Positions 16,379 through 25,032 are shown, numbered from the stretch's first letter. The stretch is 50,357 bases of DNA from CAYSLU01 sp964431965 (GCA_964431965.1 CAYSLU010000032.1:1-50357); one strand, 5' to 3'. The notes: a model not told the origin generated them from the sequence alone. Translations and numbers: made by a program.

Positions 16379-18082
16379 ATGAGCACCAGCCGCCGCACAG
16401 TCCTGTTTCTTCAGCTCGCGCAGCTCGACAACGACACGCGCGGCGCGCACGAGAACGTGCATCTGGCCGAAGCCTACCTCGTCCATGCCCTGCGCCGCTC
16501 CCCTGAGCGCCTCGCCTATCGGGCCTCGAGCTTGCCCGCCGCAGCCGACGCATGGGCCGACGCGCAGATCGTGCGCGAGATCGAGCGCGCTGCGCCCGCC
16601 GCCCTCGCCTGCACGCTCTATCTCTGGAACATCGAGCGGACGCTCCATGTCATCCGCGCGGTCCGGCGCCGCCTGCCCGCCATCCGCGTCATTGCGGGGG
16701 GGCCCGACGTGGCCCGCGCGCACCCGTTTCTCTTCCGCGACGGCTTGATCGATGCCGCCGCCGTCGGCGAGGGCGAGCCGGTCTTCCCCGCCCTGCTGCG
16801 CGCCCTTCGCACCGGCATGGACCCCGACCTCGCCGGCGTCGCCTGGCGCACCCCCGCCGGCTATCGCTGGGGCTCCCGCCCCCCGCCGCCCGTGGCGCTC
16901 GCCGACTGCCTGCCGCCGCCGCAGGCGCCCGGCCTGCGGCCCGACGCCGCCGGCATGGCCTATGTGGAAGCATCCCGCGGCTGCCCGCTGACCTGCACCT
17001 ACTGCCGCTATCACCACCTGCGCAGCCGCATGAGCTACCTTCCGGCCGCCGACCTGATCCGCCGCATCCGCGCACTTCGCGATCTCGGCGCCAGCGAGAT
17101 CCGCTTCGTCGACCCCACTCTCAACGCGCACCCGGAGTTCGACCGGATCATCGCCGCGTTGGCGCGCCTGAACGCGAATCGCCGCATCGCGTTCTTCGCT
17201 GAAATGCGCGGCGATACGCTGACAGCGGATCAGGCGCGGCTCCTGGGCGCAGCCAACTTCCGCGAAATCGAGGTCGGGGTGCAGTCGACCAACCGCGCCA
17301 TCCTGCGCCGCATCCGCCGCCCCGGGAACCTTCCGGCGGTCGAAAACGGGATTCGCCTCCTGCTCCGCAGCCGCGTGCGCGTCACCGTGGACCTGATGTA
17401 CGGCCTGCCGGGGCAGACCGCCGCCGATTTCCGGCAGTCGTTGCGCTGGGCGCTCCGCCTGCCCCGGGCCGACATCCAATGCCTGCAGACGCTGCTCCTG
17501 CCCGGCACCGATCTCCGGGAGACATCCCGCCGCTGGGGCATAGCCGCACTCGCTCGCCCTCCCTACGGCGTGCTGTCAACCTCCACGATCACCGCCGACG
17601 GCATGGCCGGGGTGGAAGCCTTCCTGCACCGCCAGTCGCGCCTGCCGCTCGACTGTCCGACCGGCCGGTTCGTCGGGAGCCGGCTCCCCGACCTGTTCCC
17701 GGAGCGCATCGCGTTCGACTGGCACGCGCCGGACGCAGCCAACGGAACCGCGAATCGACGCGCGCTCGTGTTCCAGGGGGGCGACCTCTGGGGCCGCCGG
17801 GCCGTGATCGTCCGCGCGATCCGGAGCGCGATCCGTCAGGAGCCGCACATCCTGTGGCAGTTCGTGCTCGCGCCGGCCGGCGAGGAGCCCCTCGACCTGC
17901 TCGATGCGGCGATCGGGGCAATCCGAAAGGCGCCGCTTCATATCAACGACCGCCAGGCGTCCGTCCTGTTCAGCGACAAACGGTCCGCCCGCCGCCTGTT
18001 CGTCCGGATCCGCCGCCCATCCGCCTTCAGCCGCGCGTGGATCGACGCGGCGGAATCCCTCCTGGCCCGGGCGTTCTTCTGA
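16379..18082 (+). CDS. Radical SAM protein with N-terminal B12-binding-like domain
   Basis: 567 aa. Residues 1-145 look like the Rossmann-type B12-binding domain found before many radical SAM cores (AGGPDVARAHP; AAVGEGEPVFPALL). The radical SAM core begins at EASRGCPLTCTYCRY, with Cys202, Cys206 and Cys209 as the 4Fe-4S ligands. FREIEVGVQSTN and DLMYGLPGQTAADFRQSLRW follow, as in the MiaB/HemN-like and B12-radical-SAM groups. The C-terminal 150 residues match nothing I know. The substrate is unknown. ATG 16379 lacks a strong Shine-Dalgarno, but the N terminus RRTVLFLQLAQ is right for the fold. Upstream it diverges from rrf2; downstream it converges on an FGE-fold gene. Confidence 0.88.
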   Translation: MSTSRRTVLFLQLAQLDNDTRGAHENVHLAEAYLVHALRRSPERLAYRASSLPAAADAWADAQIVREIERAAPAALACTLYLWNIERTLHVIRAVRRRLPAIRVIAGGPDVARAHPFLFRDGLIDAAAVGEGEPVFPALLRALRTGMDPDLAGVAWRTPAGYRWGSRPPPPVALADCLPPPQAPGLRPDAAGMAYVEASRGCPLTCTYCRYHHLRSRMSYLPAADLIRRIRALRDLGASEIRFVDPTLNAHPEFDRIIAALARLNANRRIAFFAEMRGDTLTADQARLLGAANFREIEVGVQSTNRAILRRIRRPGNLPAVENGIRLLLRSRVRVTVDLMYGLPGQTAADFRQSLRWALRLPRADIQCLQTLLLPGTDLRETSRRWGIAALARPPYGVLSTSTITADGMAGVEAFLHRQSRLPLDCPTGRFVGSRLPDLFPERIAFDWHAPDAANGTANRRALVFQGGDLWGRRAVIVRAIRSAIRQEPHILWQFVLAPAGEEPLDLLDAAIGAIRKAPLHINDRQASVLFSDKRSARRLFVRIRRPSAFSRAWIDAAESLLARAFF

Positions 18083-18092
18083 ACGCGTCCGC

Positions 18093-18131
18093 GTAGCCGC
18101 GCGCGTGCCACGGGCTCACGCCCGCGGCTAC
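18093..18131. repeat. Nested hairpin at the end of the radical SAM gene, REP-like or terminator
   Basis: GTAGCCGC (18093-18100) pairs with GCGGCTAC (18124-18131). Inside, CGGGC and GCCCG form a second stem around TCAC. It lies 10 bases after the radical SAM stop, between convergent genes. No T-run follows, so Rho-independent termination is uncertain. Its core resembles the hairpin at 6468-6487. Confidence 0.6.
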
Positions 18132-18198
18132 AACGTTGATCCGACTCGGCGTTCAACCGCTGCCGGGTTCAAGCAGTGTCAGGCTTGCTCCGGCCCCA

Positions 18199-20535
18199 TC
18201 ACTCCACCTCGCACGCAACCCTGAAGCCAATATGCACGGCCCGCTCGCCGGGCTCGAGGCGTGAGCGGTAGGCGCAGCGGAACGTGTCGGGATCGAAGTT
18301 CCAGCCGCAGCCACGGAGCACGCGCTGCGTCCCCCGCGCCGGGCCTGTCGGGTTTGCCGGTGGCGCGGTGGCATACGCGTCCGCGGCATACCAGTCGGAG
18401 CACCACTCCCACGCGTTGCCCGCCATGCCGCGCACGCCGAACGGGCTCACATCCAGCTGATGCTCGCCGGCTGGCGCGTAGACGCCGTTCTTCGTTCCGG
18501 ACTGCGTGCCATCGTAGCTATCGCCCCACGGATACAGCCGCTGCGCATATCCCTTGGCCGCCTTCTCCCATTCCGCCTCGGTCGGCAATCGGTACGCGCG
18601 CTTCGCCACGCTGCTCAACCACCGACAGAAACCCTGGGCGTCATCCCACGAAACCCACGTCATCGGAAACGCGTCCGACTTGCCCCACTCGGCCCCATAC
18701 CAGTCCGGTGGAGCCTTCACGCCCGGGTTCGCCGCCAGATACTGGCGATACTGGCCAACTGTGATTTCCGTCTCCGACACATAGAAGGCACTCACGCTCA
18801 CCCACCGCTCCGGCCGCTCGTCACGTCGGCCCTCCGCAATCCCGCTGCCCATGGGAAACTCGCCGCCGGGGATGAGCACCATTCGAATCCCGAGCGGCCC
18901 GTCCATCCGCTCGGACGGAAGCGGCGGCAGCGAGCCGCCGGGATACGCCCGAACGACCGGCCCGGCCGCGGATCGGAAGTCGTAGACCAATCGACTCTTG
19001 TCGTCGGCAATCACCTCGACCGCGCCACTGTCGCGCACGCTACGCACGTTCGGCGAATCGAAGAGCATGTTCGAGTCCAGCCGCACGAGCCGGCCGTTCT
19101 CGCGGGCGCCGGTCATGCGCCACCCGTCGCCGGCCCGCTCGTTGAGCATCTCCACGACCGCTCCGTCAGGCGCGGTCCAGCGAACCACGCCGTCCTCAAA
19201 CCGCGCTTCCAACGCGTCCAGCGCCCGGCGGAAGGACGCCGCGTCGGGATAGTCACGCTTCTCCGCCACCATGAGCACGTGGCAGTTCGTGGCGAGGTCG
19301 ACCTGCCCGGCCCAGGCCGATGCATCGCCGCCGATCTGCACGCGGCCGTCGCGCTTCGGCTTCATCGGGCCGTGCCACGTGACCGTCCCGAACGTGGCCA
19401 GGACGTTCCGCCGCTGGAAGATGGTGCGCCCCTTTCCGTCGCGCGCCGTGATCACGGCCTCCGGGGCCGAGGCGAAGCTGATCGAGCAGTAGCATCCGTC
19501 GTAGTAGCTGCCGCTCCCCTGAGCCGAGGCCATGGTCGCCGCCGGCGTCACCCACCCGACAATCGGGATCCTCAGTTTGCCGGGCCCGTGCGTGACCGTC
19601 TTTCGCAGTTCGTAGCGCCCCCTCGCCTCCGGTTCCCGAAGCAGGCGCTCCGCCGCCTCGGGCGGCCGGTACCCGTCGGTCACCAGATGCACGAGGAACG
19701 GACTACCGCCACGCGGCGCCCCACCGGAATCGGCGAACCACAGGCGCGCCACGTCGCACATGGAGTTTCCGGCGTTGCTGCCCTCGGAGCCGTAGCCGCG
19801 CGCATGCGGCATGCCGCGCCAGTACCGCAGGCCGACCTGCGCGAAGTCGAGCGCGAGGATATCCAGGTGCATCCGCGCCGCCATCGCCAGATCCGCGTCC
19901 GGGGCGGCCGACGCCAGCATGCCCAGAACCTTCACGGTCACCAGCGCATAGGACGGCGAGTGGAACTCGCTCCAACCCCAGCCGGCGCGGTCGGCCAAGA
20001 ACGCCCGCAGCAGCGCCGCCCGGGGCGCGGGATCGCGCCCGAGCACGACGTCGATGAAGTAGGCGGACGCCAGGATGTTCAGCGAGTGGTTCTCGGTATA
20101 CTCCGCCGGCCACTCGTAAAGCGAGTCGGCCGCACGGTTGCGGTCCGGGTTCGGCACCCGCCAAGCGCGAAACAGGCTGAGCAGGTGAACGCGGGCCGCG
20201 TCGGAAAGCCTCGCCGAATCCCTGAACCGGACGTACGTCCACAGCAGATCGGTGAACTGGATGTCCGTGTCCGCCACCAGCCTGCGCCACATGGATACCG
20301 GCTCGACGGTCTCGAAGTAACGATTCGCCTCACCCAGGCGCACGCCTGCCTCCAGGCAGGCGTGCGCCACGCACCAGCGCTCGGAGTCAACCCACGTTCC
20401 CGGGCTGGCCACCGCCGGCAGCGGCCGGTTCGTGAAGCCGGAGAGGGCCATCGCCCGACGCGCCTCAAACCCATCATCAGCCAGCCCCACCCCCGCCAAC
20501 GCCATCCACGCGACAACGACCAGAAAATTCCTCAT
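18199..20535 (-). CDS. Secreted alpha-toroid protein fused to an FGE/SUMF1-fold domain
   Basis: 778 aa with a signal peptide (1-19, MALAGVGLADD). Residues about 20-340 are helical and resemble the (alpha/alpha) toroid of polysaccharide lyase-type proteins (YTENHSLNILASAYF; FHSPSYALVTVKVLGMLAS; GSYYDGCYCSISFASAPEAVI). A beta-rich middle follows. The last 220 residues are a formylglycine-generating-enzyme fold (MVLIPGGEFPMGSG; VSVSAFYVSETEITVGQY; YRLPTEAEWEKAAKG; GMAGNAWEWCSDWY). The redox Cys pair of true FGE (human CHRSYC position) is replaced by NFDPDTF, so sulfatase activation is unlikely. The start ATG has GAGGAGGAGG upstream. Its role may be polysaccharide binding or cleavage at the surface; function is unproven. 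Confidence 0.82.
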   Translation of the reverse strand: MRNFLVVVAWMALAGVGLADDGFEARRAMALSGFTNRPLPAVASPGTWVDSERWCVAHACLEAGVRLGEANRYFETVEPVSMWRRLVADTDIQFTDLLWTYVRFRDSARLSDAARVHLLSLFRAWRVPNPDRNRAADSLYEWPAEYTENHSLNILASAYFIDVVLGRDPAPRAALLRAFLADRAGWGWSEFHSPSYALVTVKVLGMLASAAPDADLAMAARMHLDILALDFAQVGLRYWRGMPHARGYGSEGSNAGNSMCDVARLWFADSGGAPRGGSPFLVHLVTDGYRPPEAAERLLREPEARGRYELRKTVTHGPGKLRIPIVGWVTPAATMASAQGSGSYYDGCYCSISFASAPEAVITARDGKGRTIFQRRNVLATFGTVTWHGPMKPKRDGRVQIGGDASAWAGQVDLATNCHVLMVAEKRDYPDAASFRRALDALEARFEDGVVRWTAPDGAVVEMLNERAGDGWRMTGARENGRLVRLDSNMLFDSPNVRSVRDSGAVEVIADDKSRLVYDFRSAAGPVVRAYPGGSLPPLPSERMDGPLGIRMVLIPGGEFPMGSGIAEGRRDERPERWVSVSAFYVSETEITVGQYRQYLAANPGVKAPPDWYGAEWGKSDAFPMTWVSWDDAQGFCRWLSSVAKRAYRLPTEAEWEKAAKGYAQRLYPWGDSYDGTQSGTKNGVYAPAGEHQLDVSPFGVRGMAGNAWEWCSDWYAADAYATAPPANPTGPARGTQRVLRGCGWNFDPDTFRCAYRSRLEPGERAVHIGFRVACEVE

Positions 20536-20725
20536 CGCCTCCTCCTCGCTGAATGGGCGACAGCCTACTCCGAGACTCACAGAATATCGAACCGCAGGTA
20601 ATGCCTCCGTGACGGGGGGGGGAGGACGAAGCGACATAGGTTTGGGTGTTTGGAGGGTCGGGCTTTGTCGCGACAGTCCGAGTTCAATTTCCTCACAGCT
20701 TCTGAGGCACTGCAACGCGGACCTC

Positions 20726-20830
20726 CGAATGTCGAAGGGCAGACTGCTCCCCTGGCCCACCGTTCCGAGTCCGCGACGGAACGGGGCGCGCCGCGAGGCG
20801 GATTGGGTCGCCCCGAGTCTGCGAGGGGCC
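20726..20830 (+). repeat. Structured non-coding repeat, copy 1 (upstream of the GH-A clan gene)
   Basis: Shares GAATGTCGAAGG and the block CACCGTTCCGAGTC with copy 2. Hairpin 1a has arms 20760-20767 (CCGTTCCG) and 20777-20784 around the loop AGTCCGCGA. Hairpin 1b has arms 20811-20814 (CCCC) and 20825-20828 around GAGTCTGCGA. The loop is nearly constant while stems differ. The rest of the 549-base gap (20536-21084) holds a run of nine G at 20614-20622 and more GC-rich palindromes, but no credible gene. Confidence 0.75.
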
Positions 20831-21010
20831 CGAACGTGGGCGCGTCAGACCGGCCCGGATGGGCCGGCGCCGCAGGCGGCGCAGTACTCCTGTACGCGCC
20901 GTCCTGCGGCAACGGCCCAGGCGGGTCGGGATCACGCGCCCATGTTCGGCCCAATCCGCCGAGCTGTCTCGTATCGCTCAGCCTGCAGTCTCCCCAGCAA
21001 ACACGAACCA

Positions 21011-21040
21011 TTGGCGATGCATGGCGGAGCGCGATATAGT
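21011..21040 (+). promoter_or_regulatory. Sigma-70-type promoter of the GH-A clan glycosidase gene
   Basis: TTGGCG (21011-21016), 18-base spacer, TATAGT (21035-21040). Start would be near 21047, leaving a leader of about 38 bases with AAGGAG before the GTG at 21085. Confidence 0.55.
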
Positions 21041-21084
21041 GCACCCCGTCGGATCAAGCCAGCACCACGCAAGGAGACGGTATC

Positions 21085-23013
21085 GTGACGACACCACCCG
21101 CCGCCGGGCCACAGACCTTCCTCCTCGGCTGCAACTACTGGGCTTCCCACGCCGGCACCCGCATGTGGTCCGACTGGCAGCCCGACGTCGTCCGCGCCGA
21201 CCTCAGCCAGCTCGCATCCGCCGGCGTCCGGACGCTCCGCGTCTTCCCGCTCTGGCCCGACTTCCAGCCCATCACGCTTCTCCGCACCGGGCACGGGCGG
21301 CCGCAGGAGATCCGCATGGGCGAGGAGCCGCTCCCGGACACCGACGCCGGCCGGGCCGGCCTGTCCGAGCCCTGCCTCGACCGCTTCCGCCAGCTGGCCG
21401 ACGCGGCCCAAGCGAACGGGCTGAGCCTCATTGTGGGCCTCATTACCGGCTGGATGAGCGGCCGCCTCTTCGTCCCGCCCGCCCTGGAAGGCCTCAATGT
21501 CCTCACCGATCCACACGCCATCCTGTGGCAGGCTCGCTTTGTGCGCCACTTCGTGCGGCAGTTCCGGACCCATCCGGCCATCCATGCCTGGGATCTCGGC
21601 AACGAATGCAACTGCATGGCCCCCGTGCCCGGCCGCGAAGCCGCGTGGGTTTGGACGTCCGCCCTCACCACGGCCATACGCGCCGAAGATCCGTCCCGCC
21701 CCATCTTCTCCGGCATGCACGGGCTCAGCCCGCAGAGCGATGCGCCGTGGACCATCCGCGATCAGGCCGAACTCACCGATGTCCTGACCACCCATCCCTA
21801 TCCCATCTTCACCCCGCACTGCGACCGCGATCCCGTGACCACCATCCGACCCCTCCTGCACGCCACGGCCGAGTCCTGCCTTTACGCCGACGTCGGCGGC
21901 CGCCTGTGCGTCGCCGAGGAACTCGGAACGTTGGGGCCCATGATCGCCGCCGACGACGAGGCGCCCCGCTACCTCCGCGCCGTTCTCTACTCGCTCTGGG
22001 CGCACGGCGTCGGAGGCTGCCTCTGGTGGTGCGCCTACGATCAGGATCACCTGGCGCACGCCCCCTACGACTGGCATGCCTACGAGCGCGAACTGGGCCT
22101 GATCCGATCTGACCGCTCGCCAAAGCCGGTGCTCGACGCACTGCGGGAGTTCGATTCCTTTCTCAGCCGGATGCCCGCCCCGCCACCCCCGCGACGGATC
22201 GACGCCTGCTGCATGCTCTCGTCCGGACAGGACGCCTGGGGCGCCGCGTTCAGCTCCTTCATCCTCGCCAAGCAGGCGGGCTTCGACATCCGATTCCGCC
22301 ACGCGGACCAGCCGATCCCCGATTCATCGCTCTACCTCCTGCCCAGCCTGTCCGGTGCCGCCGGCTTCTCCCGACGGTTCTGGCTCGCCATGCAGGAGCG
22401 CGTGCGCGCCGGCGCCACGCTCTACGTCAGCCACCGCGACGCGATCCTCTCCGGCTTCGCGGGGCTGTTCGGCGCGGAGGTCCGCACGCGCGAGCGCCGA
22501 TCCGGGCCGGCCGATTTCGCCGTGTCCGCCTGGTCGGGCTTGCCGCGCTTCAGGATCGAGTCGCCCGTCCGCCTTAACCTCCAGCCGCGTGGCGCCGAGG
22601 TGCTGGCTGCGGAGCCCGACGGCAACCCGGTGTTCCTCAAGCACGCGTTCGGGCGCGGCATGGTGTACCTGATGACCGTTCCCGTCGAGACCGCGCTCGC
22701 CGAGTGCCCCGGCGCCTTCCACGCGCCCGGCGCCGCGCCCTGGTGGCGCATCTATCGCCACGTGGCCTCGGCCGCGGTCCGCGACCGCTGCGCTTCAGCG
22801 GCCAGCCCGGCGATCGGCCTGACCGAGCATTCCATCCACCCCGGCGAACGGCTCGTCGTCGCGATCAACTACGGATCGGAGCCCGTCGCCGCACCCGTCC
22901 AGCCGGCCAGCGGCTGGACGATCCGAGCCGTTCACGATTCCCCGGGCAACGCCCGGGCTTCGCTCCCGCTTCCCCCGCTCGAGGCCCTGATCGTTCACAT
23001 GGTGAAGGGATGA
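21085..23013 (+). CDS. Clan GH-A glycoside hydrolase (GH5/beta-mannanase-like)
   Basis: 642 aa. The N-terminal 370 residues are a TIM barrel of clan GH-A: LLGCNYWASHAGTRMW start, HAWDLGNECN with acid/base Glu174, and CVAEELGTLG with nucleophile Glu279, followed by LWWCAYDQ. Residues about 380-540 resemble the class-I glutamine-amidotransferase-like middle domain of GH42 beta-galactosidases, and a small beta domain ends the protein. Substrate is probably a beta-mannan or beta-galactoside; family level assignment needs a search. Start is GTG, with AAGGAG 8 bases upstream. No signal peptide is seen. The gene is bracketed by two copies of a structured repeat. Confidence 0.87.
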   Translation: MTTPPAAGPQTFLLGCNYWASHAGTRMWSDWQPDVVRADLSQLASAGVRTLRVFPLWPDFQPITLLRTGHGRPQEIRMGEEPLPDTDAGRAGLSEPCLDRFRQLADAAQANGLSLIVGLITGWMSGRLFVPPALEGLNVLTDPHAILWQARFVRHFVRQFRTHPAIHAWDLGNECNCMAPVPGREAAWVWTSALTTAIRAEDPSRPIFSGMHGLSPQSDAPWTIRDQAELTDVLTTHPYPIFTPHCDRDPVTTIRPLLHATAESCLYADVGGRLCVAEELGTLGPMIAADDEAPRYLRAVLYSLWAHGVGGCLWWCAYDQDHLAHAPYDWHAYERELGLIRSDRSPKPVLDALREFDSFLSRMPAPPPPRRIDACCMLSSGQDAWGAAFSSFILAKQAGFDIRFRHADQPIPDSSLYLLPSLSGAAGFSRRFWLAMQERVRAGATLYVSHRDAILSGFAGLFGAEVRTRERRSGPADFAVSAWSGLPRFRIESPVRLNLQPRGAEVLAAEPDGNPVFLKHAFGRGMVYLMTVPVETALAECPGAFHAPGAAPWWRIYRHVASAAVRDRCASAASPAIGLTEHSIHPGERLVVAINYGSEPVAAPVQPASGWTIRAVHDSPGNARASLPLPPLEALIVHMVKG

Positions 23014-23040
23014 CGGTAGGATGTCAGAACAGGGAACCGC

Positions 23041-23240
23041 GGAATGTCGAAGGCCGGACTGGCCCCTGAACGGGGCGAACCGGATTCGCGCCATCGCCCG
23101 GCCCGCGAGGCCGCGGGCCCTCCCACAACGCGGCCCACCACGCCCCCGCGAGATCACCCTGACCCACCGTTCCGAGTCTGCGACGGAACGGGCCGAACCG
23201 CGGCGCGGCTTGGGTCGGGTGAGTCCGCGACCCGACGAGG
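23041..23240 (+). repeat. Structured non-coding repeat, copy 2 (between the GH-A gene and msrA)
   Basis: Begins GGAATGTCGAAGG as in copy 1, then has about 90 extra bases before the shared hairpin block. Hairpin 2a has arms 23167-23174 (CCGTTCCG) and 23184-23191 around AGTCTGCGA. Hairpin 2b has arms 23214-23219 (GTCGGG) and 23231-23236 (CCCGAC) around TGAGTCCGCGA. The copy is in the same orientation as copy 1 and ends 61 bases before msrA. Confidence 0.75.
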
Positions 23241-23289
23241 CGGTGCAACGCGATGTATGGTTCCCATCGCGATCGTGCGCGACGCACGG

Positions 23290-23295
23290 TATACT
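23290..23295 (+). promoter_or_regulatory. Possible -10 box of msrA, very close to the start codon
   Basis: TATACT ends six bases before the msrA ATG, so transcription would begin at or next to the start codon and give a leaderless mRNA. No clear -35 is present at 16-18 bases, which would fit an alternative sigma factor such as the ECF factor encoded two genes along. No Shine-Dalgarno precedes the ATG. Confidence 0.4.
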
Positions 23296-23301
23296 GGCGT
23301 C

Positions 23302-23910
23302 ATGAAGACACTATGTGCGGCTGCCGTGGTGGGGATGAGCCTGTTCGGCGGGCACCCCGCAGCCGCCGGAGCGAACACCCTCATGAACACAAACACAACC
23401 GAAACCGCCATGTTCGGAGCCGGCTGCTTCTGGTGCTCGGAGGCCGTGCTGCAGAAGCTCCCCGGCGTCGCATCCGTCACCTCCGGCTACGCCGGCGGAA
23501 CCATGCGCAACCCAACCTACAAGCAAGTGTGCTCCGGCAAGACCGGACACGCCGAGGTCGTGCAGGTCGTCTTCGACCCGCACGTCGTGTCCTACGCGCA
23601 GCTGCTCGACATCTTCTGGCGCATGCACGATCCCACCACCCTCAACCGGCAGGGCGCCGACACCGGCACCCAATACCGCTCGGTGATCTTCTACTACTCG
23701 CCGGCTCAGCAGGCCGCGGCCGAGGCATCGAAGCGCGCACTCGAAGCCTCCGGGGTGCTCGCCGGACCCGCTGTTACCGAGATCGTGCCTGCCGCCGACT
23801 TCTACCCGGCCGAGGATCACCATCAGGACTACTTCAACCGCAACGCCGAGGCCCCCTATTGTCGCTTCGTCATCATCCCCAAGCTCAAGAAGCTCGGGAT
23901 GGACCGCTGA
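23302..23910 (+). CDS. msrA: Peptide methionine-S-sulfoxide reductase, exported form
   Basis: Reduces S-epimers of methionine sulfoxide in proteins. 202 aa with a signal peptide (1-23, ending GGHPAAAGA), so it acts outside the cytoplasm. The active motif AGCFWCSEA carries catalytic Cys42; TSGYAGG, GHAEVVQV, DPTTLNRQGADTGTQYRS and EDHHQDYF are all conserved. There is no MsrB domain. It is followed after 14 bases by an ECF sigma factor gene and its anti-sigma factor, suggesting one oxidative-stress unit. The frame is open upstream to 23044, but that part is the non-coding repeat. Confidence 0.95.
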   Translation: MKTLCAAAVVGMSLFGGHPAAAGANTLMNTNTTETAMFGAGCFWCSEAVLQKLPGVASVTSGYAGGTMRNPTYKQVCSGKTGHAEVVQVVFDPHVVSYAQLLDIFWRMHDPTTLNRQGADTGTQYRSVIFYYSPAQQAAAEASKRALEASGVLAGPAVTEIVPAADFYPAEDHHQDYFNRNAEAPYCRFVIIPKLKKLGMDR

Positions 23911-23924
23911 ATCGGTCGCCCCGC

Positions 23925-24617
23925 ATGGAACCGTCATCACCCATCGCTCCGACGGGCGCCCAGCCGGACGACCACGATCTGGTCCGTGCTGCCCGCCTGG
24001 GCAGCTTGGGCGCCCTCGAGGCGCTGGTGTCGCGCCACGAGCGACGCGTCTTCGGGCTGGCCCGCCGCATGACCGGCTCCGACCACGATGCGGAGGACAT
24101 CACCCAGCAGACCTTCGTGAGTGCCGCCCGGGGCCTGTCGTCGTTCCGCGGGCGGTCGTCCTTCTCCACCTGGGTCACCGCCATCGCCGCGAACGCGGCG
24201 CTCAAACTCCTCCGCAAGCGACGCGGCCTGCCCACGACTTCCCTGGATGCGGCGATCGCGCCGGACCGAGACGGCGCCATCGCCCACCCCGAGTTCATCG
24301 CGGACTGGCGGGAGGGGCCCGATCGGCTCGCGGAGCGCGCCGAGACCCGCGAGGTACTCGACTCGGCCATCGCCGCGCTCGATCCGGCGTACCGCGCGGT
24401 CTTCCTCCTCCGCGACGTGGAGGGACTCCCCGTCCGCGAAACCGCACGCGCCCTGCGGATCACGCAGGCCAACGTGAAGGTCCGACTGCTGCGTGCCCGG
24501 CTGAAGCTGCGCGAGCGGCTGACGAAGGCATTCGGCGATCCTTCGCGCCGCTACCAGCCGGCGCGCCACGCGCACGACCTGCGGCAGCCGGCGCCCAGAC
24601 GAGGAAGACGCTCATGA
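23925..24617 (+). CDS. ECF-family RNA polymerase sigma factor
   Basis: 230 aa. Region 2 spans LVSRHERRVFGLARRMTGSD, then DHDAEDITQQTFVSAARGL and FSTWVTAIAANAALKLLRKR. Region 4 is ALDPAYRAVFLLRDVEGLPV, followed by RETARALRITQANVKVRLLRARLKL. It has a linker between the two rather longer than average and a basic Arg-rich tail. It overlaps the anti-sigma gene by four bases (ATGA), the usual arrangement for a sigma/anti-sigma pair. Together with exported MsrA upstream it probably answers envelope oxidative stress. The start ATG has no strong Shine-Dalgarno, in line with coupling to msrA. Confidence 0.93.
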   Translation: MEPSSPIAPTGAQPDDHDLVRAARLGSLGALEALVSRHERRVFGLARRMTGSDHDAEDITQQTFVSAARGLSSFRGRSSFSTWVTAIAANAALKLLRKRRGLPTTSLDAAIAPDRDGAIAHPEFIADWREGPDRLAERAETREVLDSAIAALDPAYRAVFLLRDVEGLPVRETARALRITQANVKVRLLRARLKLRERLTKAFGDPSRRYQPARHAHDLRQPAPRRGRRS

Positions 24618-24916
24618 CCCCAAGACGAACGCGGACCCACACCATCGGCGGCAAGCGAGGCGCAACCTGCGCCGAGTTGCTGGCCCTCCTCAACACGTAT
24701 GTGGACGGCGGCGTCGCCCCGGCCGTCTGCAAGGAACTCGAGTCGCACCTCGTCGGGTGCAACCCCTGCCGGGTGGTGGTCGACAACATCCGGAACACGA
24801 TCACGCTCTATCGCCGGAACACGCCCGGCGCGCTCCCCGCCGGCTTCAGCGAGCGCCTTCACGCCGCCCTGCGCGAGTGCTGGAAGGCGCCTCCGCCCCG
24901 CCGCAAGCGCGCGTAG
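24614..24916 (+). CDS. Zinc-binding anti-sigma factor (ZAS type), soluble
   Basis: 100 aa. CAELLALLNTYVDGG leads into LESHLVGCNPCRVVVDNIRN, the His-x3-Cys-x2-Cys zinc motif of anti-sigma domains. It has no transmembrane segment, so it should be a cytoplasmic, possibly redox-sensitive, zinc anti-sigma factor like RsrA. Overlap with the sigma gene implies equal synthesis. The C terminus is short and basic. A 7-bp-stem hairpin (24915-24939) overlaps the end of the gene. Confidence 0.88.
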   Translation: MTPRRTRTHTIGGKRGATCAELLALLNTYVDGGVAPAVCKELESHLVGCNPCRVVVDNIRNTITLYRRNTPGALPAGFSERLHAALRECWKAPPPRRKRA

Positions 24917-24939
24917 GCACCGTTCGCTGCCGGGTGCCT
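24915..24939 (+). terminator. Hairpin at the end of the msrA-sigma-anti-sigma unit
   Basis: AGGCACC (24915-24921) pairs with GGTGCCT (24933-24939). No T-run follows, so it may be a weak or factor-assisted terminator, or only an mRNA end stabiliser, between convergent genes. Confidence 0.35.
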
Positions 24940-25032
24940 GGTGACGAAGTCCACGACGGGCAATGGATCCGCGAGCGCGTGCGGGTGGGGCGCGCATCCG
25001 GGACGGAGCGAGAGCACAACCCCGGCACCGCG

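Noticed and set aside
18199..18900. Formylglycine-generating enzyme for sulfatases
   Set aside because: The catalytic Cys pair is missing and no sulfatase gene is in the window.
20614..20622. Run of nine G as a phase-variation tract
   Set aside because: It is intergenic and not placed between a -35 and -10 or in a coding start.
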